Assembly (NCBI GenBank): GCA_040387195.1
Contig: JAZKEF010000002.1
Location: forward strand, 296,839 to 360,838
DNA from: UKL13-3 sp040387195
GTDB lineage: Bacteria > Bacteroidota > Bacteroidia > UKL13-3
DNA: 64,000 nt
Direction: 5' to 3'
The position numbers and the translations under genes were made by a program. The notes beneath the pieces were generated by a model that was not told the DNA's origin, made no database searches, and saw only the letters and a program-made list of their open reading frames with translations. Shown piece after piece: positions 17,876-25,635 of the stretch (position 1 is its first letter; every line of letters starts with the position of its first letter).

Positions 17876-19063
17876 TTGAAAGATTTAAACAACAGGAACA
17901 GGTTTACCCGATTAATTAAAAACATCATTTGTTGTTTGCTATTGCTTTCTTTTTTTCAAAATGCAATCGCACAATCCGACTCCACAAAACCGGTACGCAA
18001 ACCGTTTATTATACGCACCATGGACTGGGGTTACCGCATCATTGAGGGCGACTCGGCACATCCGCGCAAGCGTTATATTTTACCGTTACCTATTGTTGTA
18101 TACAAACCCGAAACCCGTTGGTTGCTGGGCGTTTCGGTTACCAATATTTTTCATGCTGCCAAGGATAGCGTAACACGTCCATCCTATGTGAGGCTCAACA
18201 TCGCCTACTCCCAGGAAAAACAATTCTCCTTGCGTCCTAATATTGAATATTTTTCCAAGGGAAATAAGATTAATATCCGTGGTTTATATGGTTACACCAA
18301 TTTTATTGAAAACTTTTGGGGAGTTGGAAATAACACCCCATCCGCCAACAAAGAGTCATTTTCGTTCCGCCAGCATAAAGTGAACATCAAAGCCGCATAC
18401 CAGGTATTGCCACATTTTTTTGCCGGTGTTCAGTATGGCATGGAGGCGCTTTATGATGTTGGATCCATAAGTGGCGGATTACTCGAAACATCAAACCTGC
18501 CCGGAAACAATGGTTATTTTGTATCCGGACTGGGAGCAACAATGTATTATGACGACAGGGATCATGTTTATTTTCCATACCGCGGACAAATCATTGAACT
18601 GTCGAATGAGTTTTACAATAAAGCTTTTGGAAGCGAACACAATTTTTTGAATGTAACCCTGGATGCGCGTAAGTATATACAGTTGTGGAAGGAAAACATT
18701 TTGGCGCTGCAGGGTTTTGTAAACCTGAATGAAGGCGATATTCCTTTCAGGATGATGGGAGTGATTGGGAGCGATGTGTTTATGCGAGGATACTACAATG
18801 GCCGTTTTCGCGATAACCATGCTATGGCTTTCCAGGCAGAGTTGCGCAAAACCATCTGGGGGCCAATTGGCTGTGTGGTATTTGCAGGAGGTGGAACCGT
18901 GGCCCAAACCGAAAGTGAGTTGTTTACCGGCATTAAACCAAACTATGGACTAGGACTTCGGGTAAGGGCCATTCGCAAGGAACGCTTGAACGCGCGTCTG
19001 GATTATGGCATGGGTGCCAATGGCCTGCAAGCCATATATATCGGGTTGAATGAGGCTTTTTAG
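17876..19063 (+). CDS. Omp85/BamA-TamA-like outer-membrane protein without POTRA domains
   Basis: A 395-aa secreted protein: the signal segment NIICCLLLLSFFQNAIAQ is followed by repeated amphipathic strands. The C-terminus LDYGMGANGLQAIYIGLNEAF ends in an aromatic residue, as in the bacterial surface antigen (Omp85 C-terminal barrel) family. No POTRA repeats fit in this length, so it is probably a bare barrel of the patatin-linked or BamA-like type. The start is TTG at 17876; no ATG lies before the signal peptide. The substrate is unknown. Confidence 0.75.
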   Translation: MKDLNNRNRFTRLIKNIICCLLLLSFFQNAIAQSDSTKPVRKPFIIRTMDWGYRIIEGDSAHPRKRYILPLPIVVYKPETRWLLGVSVTNIFHAAKDSVTRPSYVRLNIAYSQEKQFSLRPNIEYFSKGNKINIRGLYGYTNFIENFWGVGNNTPSANKESFSFRQHKVNIKAAYQVLPHFFAGVQYGMEALYDVGSISGGLLETSNLPGNNGYFVSGLGATMYYDDRDHVYFPYRGQIIELSNEFYNKAFGSEHNFLNVTLDARKYIQLWKENILALQGFVNLNEGDIPFRMMGVIGSDVFMRGYYNGRFRDNHAMAFQAELRKTIWGPIGCVVFAGGGTVAQTESELFTGIKPNYGLGLRVRAIRKERLNARLDYGMGANGLQAIYIGLNEAF

Positions 19064-19259
19064 TGGCAAAAGGCACGCCATCACTTCCTTTTAGACTTTG
19101 GGGTCAGGTGGGTATTGCAAATTCAACCCTTGCAGGGTTGTTGGCTTTTTGGGTGTTATTGGTATTGAACCCCTGTGAGGTTCTGAAAATAATGTTGATG
19201 CCGAACCTAGTTTTCTCAGTAAAATTTTACACATTTGCACCGCTTAAAAAATTCATACT
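19064..19259. other. intergenic; decayed repeat and -7-like box
   Basis: Contains 'caacccttgcagggttg' and 'gaacccctgtgaggttc', relatives of the GAACCCC-GGGGTTC motif of the 111-bp repeat near 59.4 kb. A CACATTTG box at 19229-19236 could be the -7 element for the DHH gene. A short open frame here (from 19063) has repeat-like composition and I do not call it a gene. Confidence 0.5.
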
Positions 19260-19292
19260 CTGAACAATATTGCTGAAATAAAGCCACTGCTG

Positions 19293-20270
19293 GTGGCTCA
19301 ACCTTCCCCAAGGATCATTATCACAACCCATCACAAGCCTGATGCTGATGCACTAGGCTCGTCACTTGGGTTATATAATTTCTTGAAAGAGATGGGTGTT
19401 GCATCAACCGTAGTTTCTCCAACCGATTATGGTGACTTTTTAAACTGGATGCCGGGAGAGGAACACGTAATCAATTTTGAAAAAGAAGAAGCCCGAGCAA
19501 CTCAATTGGTGCAGGAAGCCGACTTTGTTTTTTGCCTCGACTTTAATGCCTTAAAACGCATCAACAAATTGGGAGATATTGTGCGCGAATCGAAATGTAA
19601 AAAGGTGATGATTGACCATCATCTTGAGCCGGAAGGTTTTGCCGATTATGCGTTGTGGACTACACAGGTAAGCTCAACTTGCGAGTTGGTATACAAGTTC
19701 ATTGAACTGTTGGGAGAAACCGATAAAGTTACCAAAGATATTGCCTCATGTTTGTATGCCGGAATCATGACCGATACGGGGGGATTCAGACACAGCAGCA
19801 CGTACCCGAGCACACATATTACCACAGCAGCTCTGATTGAAAAAGGAGCGGAGCCGAATAAAATTGTAGAAGCCATTTACGACAACTATTCTGAAAGCAG
19901 GATGCGTTTTATCGGATATTGTTTGAATGATAAGATGCAAATCCTGAGAGAATACAATACAGCATTGATTTGTGTAACGGCAGAGGAGCTAAAACGCTTC
20001 AGTGTAATTACGGGCGATTCGGAAGGGTTGGTAAACTATGGGTTATCGATTAAAGGAATTAAGCTTTCGGTGATTATCATCGACAGAACGGTATTGTGCA
20101 AAATGTCGTTCAGGGCAAAAGGTAACTTCCCTGCTAATGAGTTTGCGCGCAAATATTTTAATGGTGGCGGACATTTTAGTGCGGCAGGAGGCGAAAGCAA
20201 TGAAACCATTGAAGCAACAGAAATCAGATTTAAACAAGCACTGGCCGACTATAAAACGTTGCTGGCCTAA
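19293..20270 (+). CDS. DHH/DHHA1 phosphoesterase (NrnA-like oligoribonuclease/pAp phosphatase)
   Basis: The DHH domain motifs are HHKPDADALGSSLG (about residues 11-24) and IDHHLEP; the DHHA1 motif GGGHFSAAGG lies near the C-terminus. NrnA-type enzymes degrade nano-RNAs and pAp using Mn2+. The annotated start is GTG at 19293. The frame stays open upstream, and a CTG at 19260 or ATT at 19269 would add the short helix LNNIAEIKPLL, which family members usually have. The true start may therefore be 19260. It probably leads an operon with the two FKBP genes, 6 and 1 bases apart. Confidence 0.9.
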   Translation: MAQPSPRIIITTHHKPDADALGSSLGLYNFLKEMGVASTVVSPTDYGDFLNWMPGEEHVINFEKEEARATQLVQEADFVFCLDFNALKRINKLGDIVRESKCKKVMIDHHLEPEGFADYALWTTQVSSTCELVYKFIELLGETDKVTKDIASCLYAGIMTDTGGFRHSSTYPSTHITTAALIEKGAEPNKIVEAIYDNYSESRMRFIGYCLNDKMQILREYNTALICVTAEELKRFSVITGDSEGLVNYGLSIKGIKLSVIIIDRTVLCKMSFRAKGNFPANEFARKYFNGGGHFSAAGGESNETIEATEIRFKQALADYKTLLA

Positions 20271-20276
20271 ATACAG

Positions 20277-21125
20277 ATGAAAAACATGAAATATACAATC
20301 ACCCTAGCCCTGTTTGCAGCGGCAGCAATTTTTACAAGTTGCAACAAAACAGAAACCACCGAAAGCGGTGCCGAGTACAAAATCATTGTCCACGAAGATG
20401 GTTCGCGGATGGTTGCAACAGGAGATATCTTGTTGTTAAATCTTCGGATTGCTACCGAGAAATCAGATTCGGTAATTCTGGAAACATACACAACCAACAA
20501 CCCGCGCTATATTCCTTCGGATGAGCCGGTATTAAAAGAAGTATTTGCGATGTTATCCAAAGGCGACAGTGCTGAAATATGGGTAAACGCAGATTCGTTG
20601 TTCCAAAAAAGTTTTGGCGCTGAAAAGCCGAAAAATATGGCAGATGGAGAACGTGTTAAATTTGTTGTAACACTTGTTGATGTATTCAACCAGCAGGAAA
20701 TGCAGCAAAAGCAACAACAACAAATGAGCGAGTTTATGATTAAAGACTCTTTGGCTGTTGAGCAGTTTTTGGCGGCAGAACAAAATGTTCAAACAACAGC
20801 TACAGGCTTGAAATATATTGTTGTTAAGAAAACTTCAGGTAAACAAGCTACCAAAGGAAGCAAGGTGAGCATGATGTACAAAGGCACATTGCTGAACGGT
20901 GAGGTGTTTGATCAAAACATGGACGGTAGTCGCCCGGCATTCGAATTTACAATAGGCTTAGGCCAGGTAATTCCGGGATGGGATGAAGCAGTTGCCATGA
21001 TGAAAGAAGGCGAAGAGTACAAACTGATTATTCCATGGAAACTGGCTTATGGCGAACGTGGTGCAGGTCCGATTCCTCCATTCAGCTCACTCGTGTTTGA
21101 CGTGAAACTCGTTAAAGTAAACTAA
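20277..21125 (+). CDS. FKBP-type peptidyl-prolyl isomerase lipoprotein
   Basis: A 282-aa protein with a lipoprotein signal ending IFTSC (Cys22). An N-terminal degenerate FKBP-like region is followed by a Gln-rich linker (QQEMQQKQQQQ) and a C-terminal FKBP domain with VSMMYKGTLLNGEVFDQN, VIPGWDEAVAMMKEGE and AYGERGAGPIPPFSSLVFDV. It should catalyse proline isomerisation and assist folding of exported proteins. It starts 6 bases after the DHH gene and ends 1 base before a second FKBP gene, so the three are probably co-transcribed. Confidence 0.9.
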   Translation: MKNMKYTITLALFAAAAIFTSCNKTETTESGAEYKIIVHEDGSRMVATGDILLLNLRIATEKSDSVILETYTTNNPRYIPSDEPVLKEVFAMLSKGDSAEIWVNADSLFQKSFGAEKPKNMADGERVKFVVTLVDVFNQQEMQQKQQQQMSEFMIKDSLAVEQFLAAEQNVQTTATGLKYIVVKKTSGKQATKGSKVSMMYKGTLLNGEVFDQNMDGSRPAFEFTIGLGQVIPGWDEAVAMMKEGEEYKLIIPWKLAYGERGAGPIPPFSSLVFDVKLVKVN

Positions 21126-21126
21126 T

Positions 21127-21954
21127 ATGAAAAACAGAATTGCAACATTCTTATTGATGGCCTGTGTTGTGTTTTCGGCAACAGCACAAAAGGGTCAATC
21201 TAAAAAACCAACCACCCCTAAATTAAAACTAAACGTGGAACAAACTACAGCAAGCGGACTTAAAGTAAAGTTACTGCAACAAGGAAAAGGCCCTCAGGCG
21301 ATGCCGGGTTTAACGGTAGCGGTTCACTACACAGGAACATTAATGGACGGAAAAAAATTTGACAGTTCACGCGACAGAGGCCAGCCAATTAAATTTAAAC
21401 TGGGCGAAGGCCGTGTGATCAAAGGATGGGATGAAGGTATTGCCCTATTAAAAGTAGGTGACAAGGCAATGTTTACCATACCGCCAAGCATTGGTTATGG
21501 CGACAGAGATATGGGTGTTATTCCGCCAAACTCTACTCTACAATTTGAAGTGGAGTTGATGGAAGTAGTTGAGGGTCCTAAGCCATTTGATGTGAAAGGG
21601 AAAGATACGTTAGCTACAGCAAGCGGGTTAAAATACATTATTGTAGAAAAAACCAAAGATGTAGCGGCTGTAAAAGCTGAGGCAGGTAAAACTGTTAGCG
21701 TACATTATACGGGTATGTTAACCGATGGAAAAGTGTTTGATTCATCTCGCGAACGCGGAACACCATTCCAGTTTGCATTGGGAGGAGGACAAGTAATTAA
21801 AGGATGGGACGAAGGAATTGCATTGATGCAGGTAGGCGATAAAATGCGCCTGATTATCCCTTCAGAACTGGGTTATGGAGCAACGGGTGCAGGGGGAGTC
21901 ATTCCACCAAACGCCACCTTGATTTTTGACGTAGAGTTGATGGGCATACAATAA
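21127..21954 (+). CDS. secreted tandem FKBP peptidyl-prolyl isomerase
   Basis: A signal peptide (MKNRIATFLLMACVVFSATAQ) is followed by two complete FKBP domains at about residues 45-150 and 165-275. Both carry the core VHYTG...DG..FDSS, VIKGWDEGIAL and IPPN(S/A)TL(Q/I)F(E/D)VELM, so both active sites look intact. Two-domain FKBPs in this position suggest a periplasmic folding chaperone. It is last in the DHH-FKBP-FKBP operon and followed by a strong terminator. Confidence 0.92.
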   Translation: MKNRIATFLLMACVVFSATAQKGQSKKPTTPKLKLNVEQTTASGLKVKLLQQGKGPQAMPGLTVAVHYTGTLMDGKKFDSSRDRGQPIKFKLGEGRVIKGWDEGIALLKVGDKAMFTIPPSIGYGDRDMGVIPPNSTLQFEVELMEVVEGPKPFDVKGKDTLATASGLKYIIVEKTKDVAAVKAEAGKTVSVHYTGMLTDGKVFDSSRERGTPFQFALGGGQVIKGWDEGIALMQVGDKMRLIIPSELGYGATGAGGVIPPNATLIFDVELMGIQ

Positions 21955-21978
21955 ACCATCTCAAACAAGAATAAGCGA

Positions 21979-22006
21979 AAGCCCCGATTTATCGGGGCTT
22001 TTTTGT
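21979..22006 (+). terminator. FKBP operon terminator
   Basis: AAGCCCCGAT/ATCGGGGCTT hairpin followed by a T-run, 25 bases after the second FKBP stop codon. Confidence 0.9.
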
Positions 22007-22020
22007 TTCAACAACATCTG

Positions 22021-22028
22021 TATATTTG
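22021..22028 (+). promoter_or_regulatory. -7 box before the TPP riboswitch
   Basis: TATATTTG, an exact TAnnTTTG match, just upstream of the riboswitch. The nearest upstream TTTTG is 15 bases away, shorter than the usual 19-20, so the -33 element is unclear. Confidence 0.5.
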
Positions 22029-22035
22029 CACCGTC

Positions 22036-22177
22036 TTTAGGGGTGGCATAGGAAGGTGAGAATTAGGAATTACGATTTGAGAAGTAAAAACCTCACATCC
22101 AAAATCTTAAACCTCACATCCAACTGTCTGAGATCAAACCCTTGGAACCTGAACAGGATAATGCCTGCGAAGGGAAA
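22036..22177 (+). ncRNA. TPP riboswitch (THI element)
   Basis: The conserved thiamine-pyrophosphate aptamer parts are present. There is a 5' P1/P2 strand in TTTAGGGGTGGC and a CTGAGA core (about 22126-22131). The 3' segment ACCTGAACAGGATAATGCC (22147-22165) is followed by TGCGAAGGGAAA. The P3 arm is a variable hairpin with repeated CCTCACATCC. It sits in the long leader of a TonB-dependent receptor, which should be shut off when TPP is abundant. Confidence 0.93.
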
Positions 22178-22320
22178 AGTAAGAAGTTTTCGTATTTGGT
22201 GTGCACGCTGAGGCGGCAACTTCTTACTGTACAACCGGCAACGGATGTGCAGTACAATTCCAAGAGGGTTTAAACAAAATTGTAGCGGACATCAACCCTT
22301 GATGCCGTGTTTGTTAAACC
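22178..22320 (+). promoter_or_regulatory. putative riboswitch expression platform
   Basis: Two inverted repeats follow the aptamer. AGTAAGAAGTT (22178-22188) pairs perfectly with AACTTCTTACT (22218-22228). GTTTAAACAAA near 22268 pairs with TTTGTTAAAC (22310-22319) around an inner hairpin CGGACATCAACCC-TTGATGCCG. There is no T-run, so control may be at translation rather than by termination. Confidence 0.5.
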
Positions 22321-22339
22321 TTAATCATTAGTATCTATT

Positions 22340-24592
22340 ATGCGTATTTTGTACGTAACAAGTTTTGCCCTGCTGCTGCAACAAGCACAGGTATTAGCGC
22401 AAACAACCGGCAACGACACGTTGTCGAACAAAAAAGAACTGCAGGAAGTAGTTGTGAGTGGCATAAAAGCCACCGACAAAAATCCGGTAACATTCACCAA
22501 TCTTAACAGGAAGGACATTGAACGCCAAAACTTCGGTCAGGACCTTCCATTCTTATTAAATCTTACACCCTCCACGGTAATCAGCTCTGATGCTGGAGGA
22601 GGCGTGGGTTACACGGGCATCCGTATTCGCGGAACAGACCCGGCAAGAACCAATGTTACCATCAATGGTGTTCCCATTAACGATGCCGAGTCGCATGGGA
22701 TGTTTTGGGTAAACATGCCCGACTTTGCCTCTTCATCGCAAAATATCCAAGTACAGCGGGGTGTGGGGACATCTACCAACGGAGCAGGAGCTTTCGGGGC
22801 CAGTATCAATGTTCAAACGGATGGGTTAAACCCAATTGCATATGGAGAAGTAAGCAATGGCTTTGGGTCATTTAACACCCGGAAACATACGGTAAAAGCG
22901 GGAACCGGCTTGCTGGACAATAAGTGGGCTTTTGATGTGCGCTTGTCGAAAATAACAAGCGATGGTTTTATTGACAGGGGAAGCTCTGACCTAAAGTCAT
23001 TCTTCGTTTCGGCAGCACATTATGGCGAAAAAAGTTTACTCAAGTTCAACGTTTTTTCCGGGGTTGAAAGAACTTATCAGGCGTGGAACGGAATTCCGGA
23101 AGCGCGCTTAAACGGGGATGTGCAGGGAATGAACGACCTTGCTATGAATTTGGGTATGAGTCAGGCCGATCAGGATCATATGCTGGCATCAGGCAGTAGA
23201 ACATATAATCAGTTTACCTATGCCAACCAAGTCGACAACTATCAGCAGGATTATTATCAGTTGTTTTATACCTACCTGTTCAGCAAACACATCAAAGCAA
23301 ATGTAGGTGTGCATTATACCTACGGGCGCGGTTATTACGAAGAGTTTAGAAAAGATGAGGAGTTTACCACCTATAAACTGCAGGATTCGATTATGGTAGA
23401 TGGCAGTGCAGTGAAGAGTGGTGACATTGTACGCAGACGTTGGCTCGACAATGATTTTTACGGAACGGTATTCTCGTTTGTATATGATAAAGACAAGTTG
23501 AACATTACTGTTGGTGGAGGGTTAAACCGTTATGACGGAAGACATTTCGGAGAATTAATTTGGACTCAATATGCATTGGGAAGTTCCATCAATGATCATT
23601 TTTATGACGGGAAATCAACGAAAACAGATTTTAGTTTGTATGGTAAAGTGAACTATCAACTAACGACCAAACTCGTTGGATTTTTAGATTTGCAGGCACG
23701 TAATATCAGCTATACGCTAAAAGGAGAAGACCTGAACAGCGGAGTCTACCTGCCATATGACTTTAATCTTAGCTATACTTTTTTCAATCCCAAAGCAGGG
23801 TTGACCTATGATATCGGAGCAGATGCAAATGTTTACGGGTATGTGGGCGTAGCCAATAAAGAGCCGGTGCGCAACGATATTATTCAATCAAGCAGTACAA
23901 GCGTTCCCAAGCCGGAGCAGTTGATTAACTATGAATTGGGTTACCGCAAAAGCTGGAAAAAAACAGCAGTGAGCGCCAACTTTTATTACATGGATTATAA
24001 GGATCAATTGGTTGTAACAGGAGAAGTGAACGATGTTGGAGCATATAACCGTGCCAATGTGGCCAGCAGTTACAGGGCCGGTATTGAACTTACCGGTGGT
24101 GTTCAGCTATTGGAAAAACTACGCTGGCAAGCAACATTAACCTATAGTCAGAATAAGATCAAAGCGTTTACGGAATACCTGGATGATTGGGATAATGGTG
24201 GCCAGCTTACCATAGCACATAGCAATACCAACATTGCATTTTCGCCCGATTGGATAGGTTCTTCCATGTTTTCATACACGGTATTACAAGGATTGAATGT
24301 TGACCTTATTTCAAAATATGTTGGCAAACAATACCTGGATAATACGCAAAATGAAAACAGAAAACTGGATGCCTTTTTTGTGAATGATATCCGTGCCGGT
24401 TATGAGTTTAAGGTAAACAAGGTATTTAGTGCAGTTCGTTTGGGGGTGCAGGTAAACAACGTGTTGAATGTAGCATATGAGCCGAATGGTTATACTTTTG
24501 GCGGTTCGATGGGTGGTACCCGATATGATTTTAACTACTATTATCCGCAAGCCGGAACAAATGTGTTAACGAACCTAACGCTGAAGTTTTAG
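22340..24592 (+). CDS. TonB-dependent outer-membrane receptor, probable thiamine/precursor uptake
   Basis: A 750-aa receptor with a signal peptide (MRILYVTSFALLLQQAQVLA). The plug domain (about 30-160) contains LQEVVVSGIKA, GIRIRGTDPARTNVTINGVP and VQRGVGTSTNGAGAFGASI. A 22-strand-type barrel follows and ends YYYPQAGTNVLTNLTLKF with a terminal Phe. Energised by TonB-ExbBD, such receptors import scarce nutrients. The TPP riboswitch directly upstream makes thiamine, its phosphates or a thiamine precursor the likely substrate; TPP-controlled receptors are a known Bacteroidota theme. No inner-membrane partner such as PnuT follows it here; a tRNA gene comes next. Confidence 0.9.
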   Translation: MRILYVTSFALLLQQAQVLAQTTGNDTLSNKKELQEVVVSGIKATDKNPVTFTNLNRKDIERQNFGQDLPFLLNLTPSTVISSDAGGGVGYTGIRIRGTDPARTNVTINGVPINDAESHGMFWVNMPDFASSSQNIQVQRGVGTSTNGAGAFGASINVQTDGLNPIAYGEVSNGFGSFNTRKHTVKAGTGLLDNKWAFDVRLSKITSDGFIDRGSSDLKSFFVSAAHYGEKSLLKFNVFSGVERTYQAWNGIPEARLNGDVQGMNDLAMNLGMSQADQDHMLASGSRTYNQFTYANQVDNYQQDYYQLFYTYLFSKHIKANVGVHYTYGRGYYEEFRKDEEFTTYKLQDSIMVDGSAVKSGDIVRRRWLDNDFYGTVFSFVYDKDKLNITVGGGLNRYDGRHFGELIWTQYALGSSINDHFYDGKSTKTDFSLYGKVNYQLTTKLVGFLDLQARNISYTLKGEDLNSGVYLPYDFNLSYTFFNPKAGLTYDIGADANVYGYVGVANKEPVRNDIIQSSSTSVPKPEQLINYELGYRKSWKKTAVSANFYYMDYKDQLVVTGEVNDVGAYNRANVASSYRAGIELTGGVQLLEKLRWQATLTYSQNKIKAFTEYLDDWDNGGQLTIAHSNTNIAFSPDWIGSSMFSYTVLQGLNVDLISKYVGKQYLDNTQNENRKLDAFFVNDIRAGYEFKVNKVFSAVRLGVQVNNVLNVAYEPNGYTFGGSMGGTRYDFNYYYPQAGTNVLTNLTLKF

Positions 24593-24683
24593 GTTTTGTT
24601 TAATGAATAAAACAAATAAAGAAAAAAGGAAGAGTGCTTTAAAGTCTCTTCCTTTTTTACGTTATTGCGGATGCAAATGAATT

Positions 24684-24724
24684 GCACGGGTGGCGTCCCG
24701 ATAACTATCGGGAGGTAGACGCGT
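24684..24724 (+). repeat. partial tRNA-Leu copy interrupted by a palindrome
   Basis: GCACGGGTGGCG, then TCCCGATAACTATCGGGA, then GGTAGACGCG. The outer parts copy the 5' end of the tRNA-Leu gene 60 bases downstream (GCGCGGGTGGCG...GGTAGACGCG). The palindrome stands where the tRNA has AAATT. The fragment lacks the anticodon arm and 3' half, so it cannot be a functional tRNA. Confidence 0.75.
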
Positions 24725-24744
24725 GAACTGAATTTGCTTGTAAT

Positions 24745-24826
24745 GCGCGGGTGGCGAAATTGGTAGACGCGCTGGTCTCAGAAGCCAGAGGGTAACACTG
24801 TAGGAGTTCGAGTCTCCTTCCGCGCA
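24745..24826 (+). tRNA. tRNA-Leu (anticodon CAG)
   Basis: The acceptor stem GCGCGGG pairs with TCCGCGC. The D arm is GGCGAAATTGGTAGACGC. The anticodon stem CTGGT/GCCAG encloses the loop CTCAGAA, with anticodon CAG. A class II variable arm is followed by the T arm GGAGTTCGAGTCTCC. CCA is not encoded. A TGAATTTG box at 24729-24736 may be its -7 element. A hairpin terminator follows. Confidence 0.95.
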
Positions 24827-24833
24827 CACAACG

Positions 24834-24866
24834 AAAAAGGGCTGAGTTCTAAACTCAGCCCTTTTC
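24834..24866. terminator. bidirectional terminator, tRNA-Leu / alpha/beta hydrolase
   Basis: AAAAGGGCTGAGTT-CT-AAACTCAGCCCTTTTC, a stem of about 14 base pairs, with T-rich sequence after it on the plus strand and A-to-T on the minus. It can end both the tRNA and the convergent hydrolase transcript. Confidence 0.88.
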
Positions 24867-24875
24867 TTTTTTTTG

Positions 24876-25634
24876 TTAAGCAATGCAAAACGCTGCGAAT
24901 GTCTGAATGGCCTCAGCCACCTTTTCCGGTTCTTCCAGCATTCCCATATGAGCGGCTTCATTCAGTATGGTTACCATCGTTGTTTTTGCTGTTGCCGATT
25001 GTCGCAACATATCCTCTGCCGGTATTAACGCATCATTTTTACCTATAATGAAAGCCACAGGCAGATTTGTTTCAGCAAGCAAGGCATTGTTGTCTTCCCT
25101 GTTTTTCATGGCCGTTAAACATGCAGTAAGAGCCTCGGCAGTAATCGTTTCATTAGAGGTTTGGCGTTCGGCAATAACTGCGGGTGAAAACCCTTCGGCA
25201 AACAGGGGTGGAATAAAGTTATGCAGGTAAATCTCAGGTCCGTTTAAGTTAATAAGCCGGATTGCTTGTTCCCGTTTTTTCTTACGGTCATCATTATCCG
25301 CATTGGCTGTAGAATGCAACAACCCAAAACCGTTTAACAGCGCAGGATACTTTTTGGCAAATGCCAGGGTTACATATCCGCCCATGCTGTGACCAATCAG
25401 GATGCATGACGAAACAGCTTCGACATCCAGTATTTTTTTGACTTCATCTGCTACGTCAGTCATGCTGAACGAAGTCATTACGGGTGATTTTCCGTGGCCG
25501 GGAAGATCAATTGTAATTACATTATAACGGGCCTTTAACAAAAACACCTGCTCGTTAAAGCAGGTGCTGTTTTCACAAAAACCGTGAATAAGTACAATTG
25601 TTTTTCCTACGCCATTGGTGGTGTAGTGTAACAT
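24876..25634 (-). CDS. alpha/beta hydrolase
   Basis: A 252-aa alpha/beta-hydrolase fold enzyme. The oxyanion-hole motif is LIHGFCENSTCF (about residues 15-26). DLPGHGKSPV and the nucleophile elbow LIGHSMGGYV (Ser about residue 83) follow. The acid is in IGKNDALIP and the catalytic His in EAAHMGMLEEPE. Esterase, lipase-like or C-C hydrolase activity is possible; the substrate cannot be told. It begins 1 base after the ppiD-like gene ends, so the two are in one transcript. Confidence 0.9.
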   Translation of the reverse strand: MLHYTTNGVGKTIVLIHGFCENSTCFNEQVFLLKARYNVITIDLPGHGKSPVMTSFSMTDVADEVKKILDVEAVSSCILIGHSMGGYVTLAFAKKYPALLNGFGLLHSTANADNDDRKKKREQAIRLINLNGPEIYLHNFIPPLFAEGFSPAVIAERQTSNETITAEALTACLTAMKNREDNNALLAETNLPVAFIIGKNDALIPAEDMLRQSATAKTTMVTILNEAAHMGMLEEPEKVAEAIQTFAAFCIA

Positions 25635-25635
25635 A

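Noticed and set aside
19063..19263. 66-aa plus-strand open frame
   Set aside because: Sequence is repeat-derived (GAACCCC/GGGTT), no family features, and it overlaps the probable promoter and upstream start of the DHH gene.
24662..24961. Minus-strand open frame over tRNA-Leu
   Set aside because: It spans the tRNA, its terminator and the end of the hydrolase gene.
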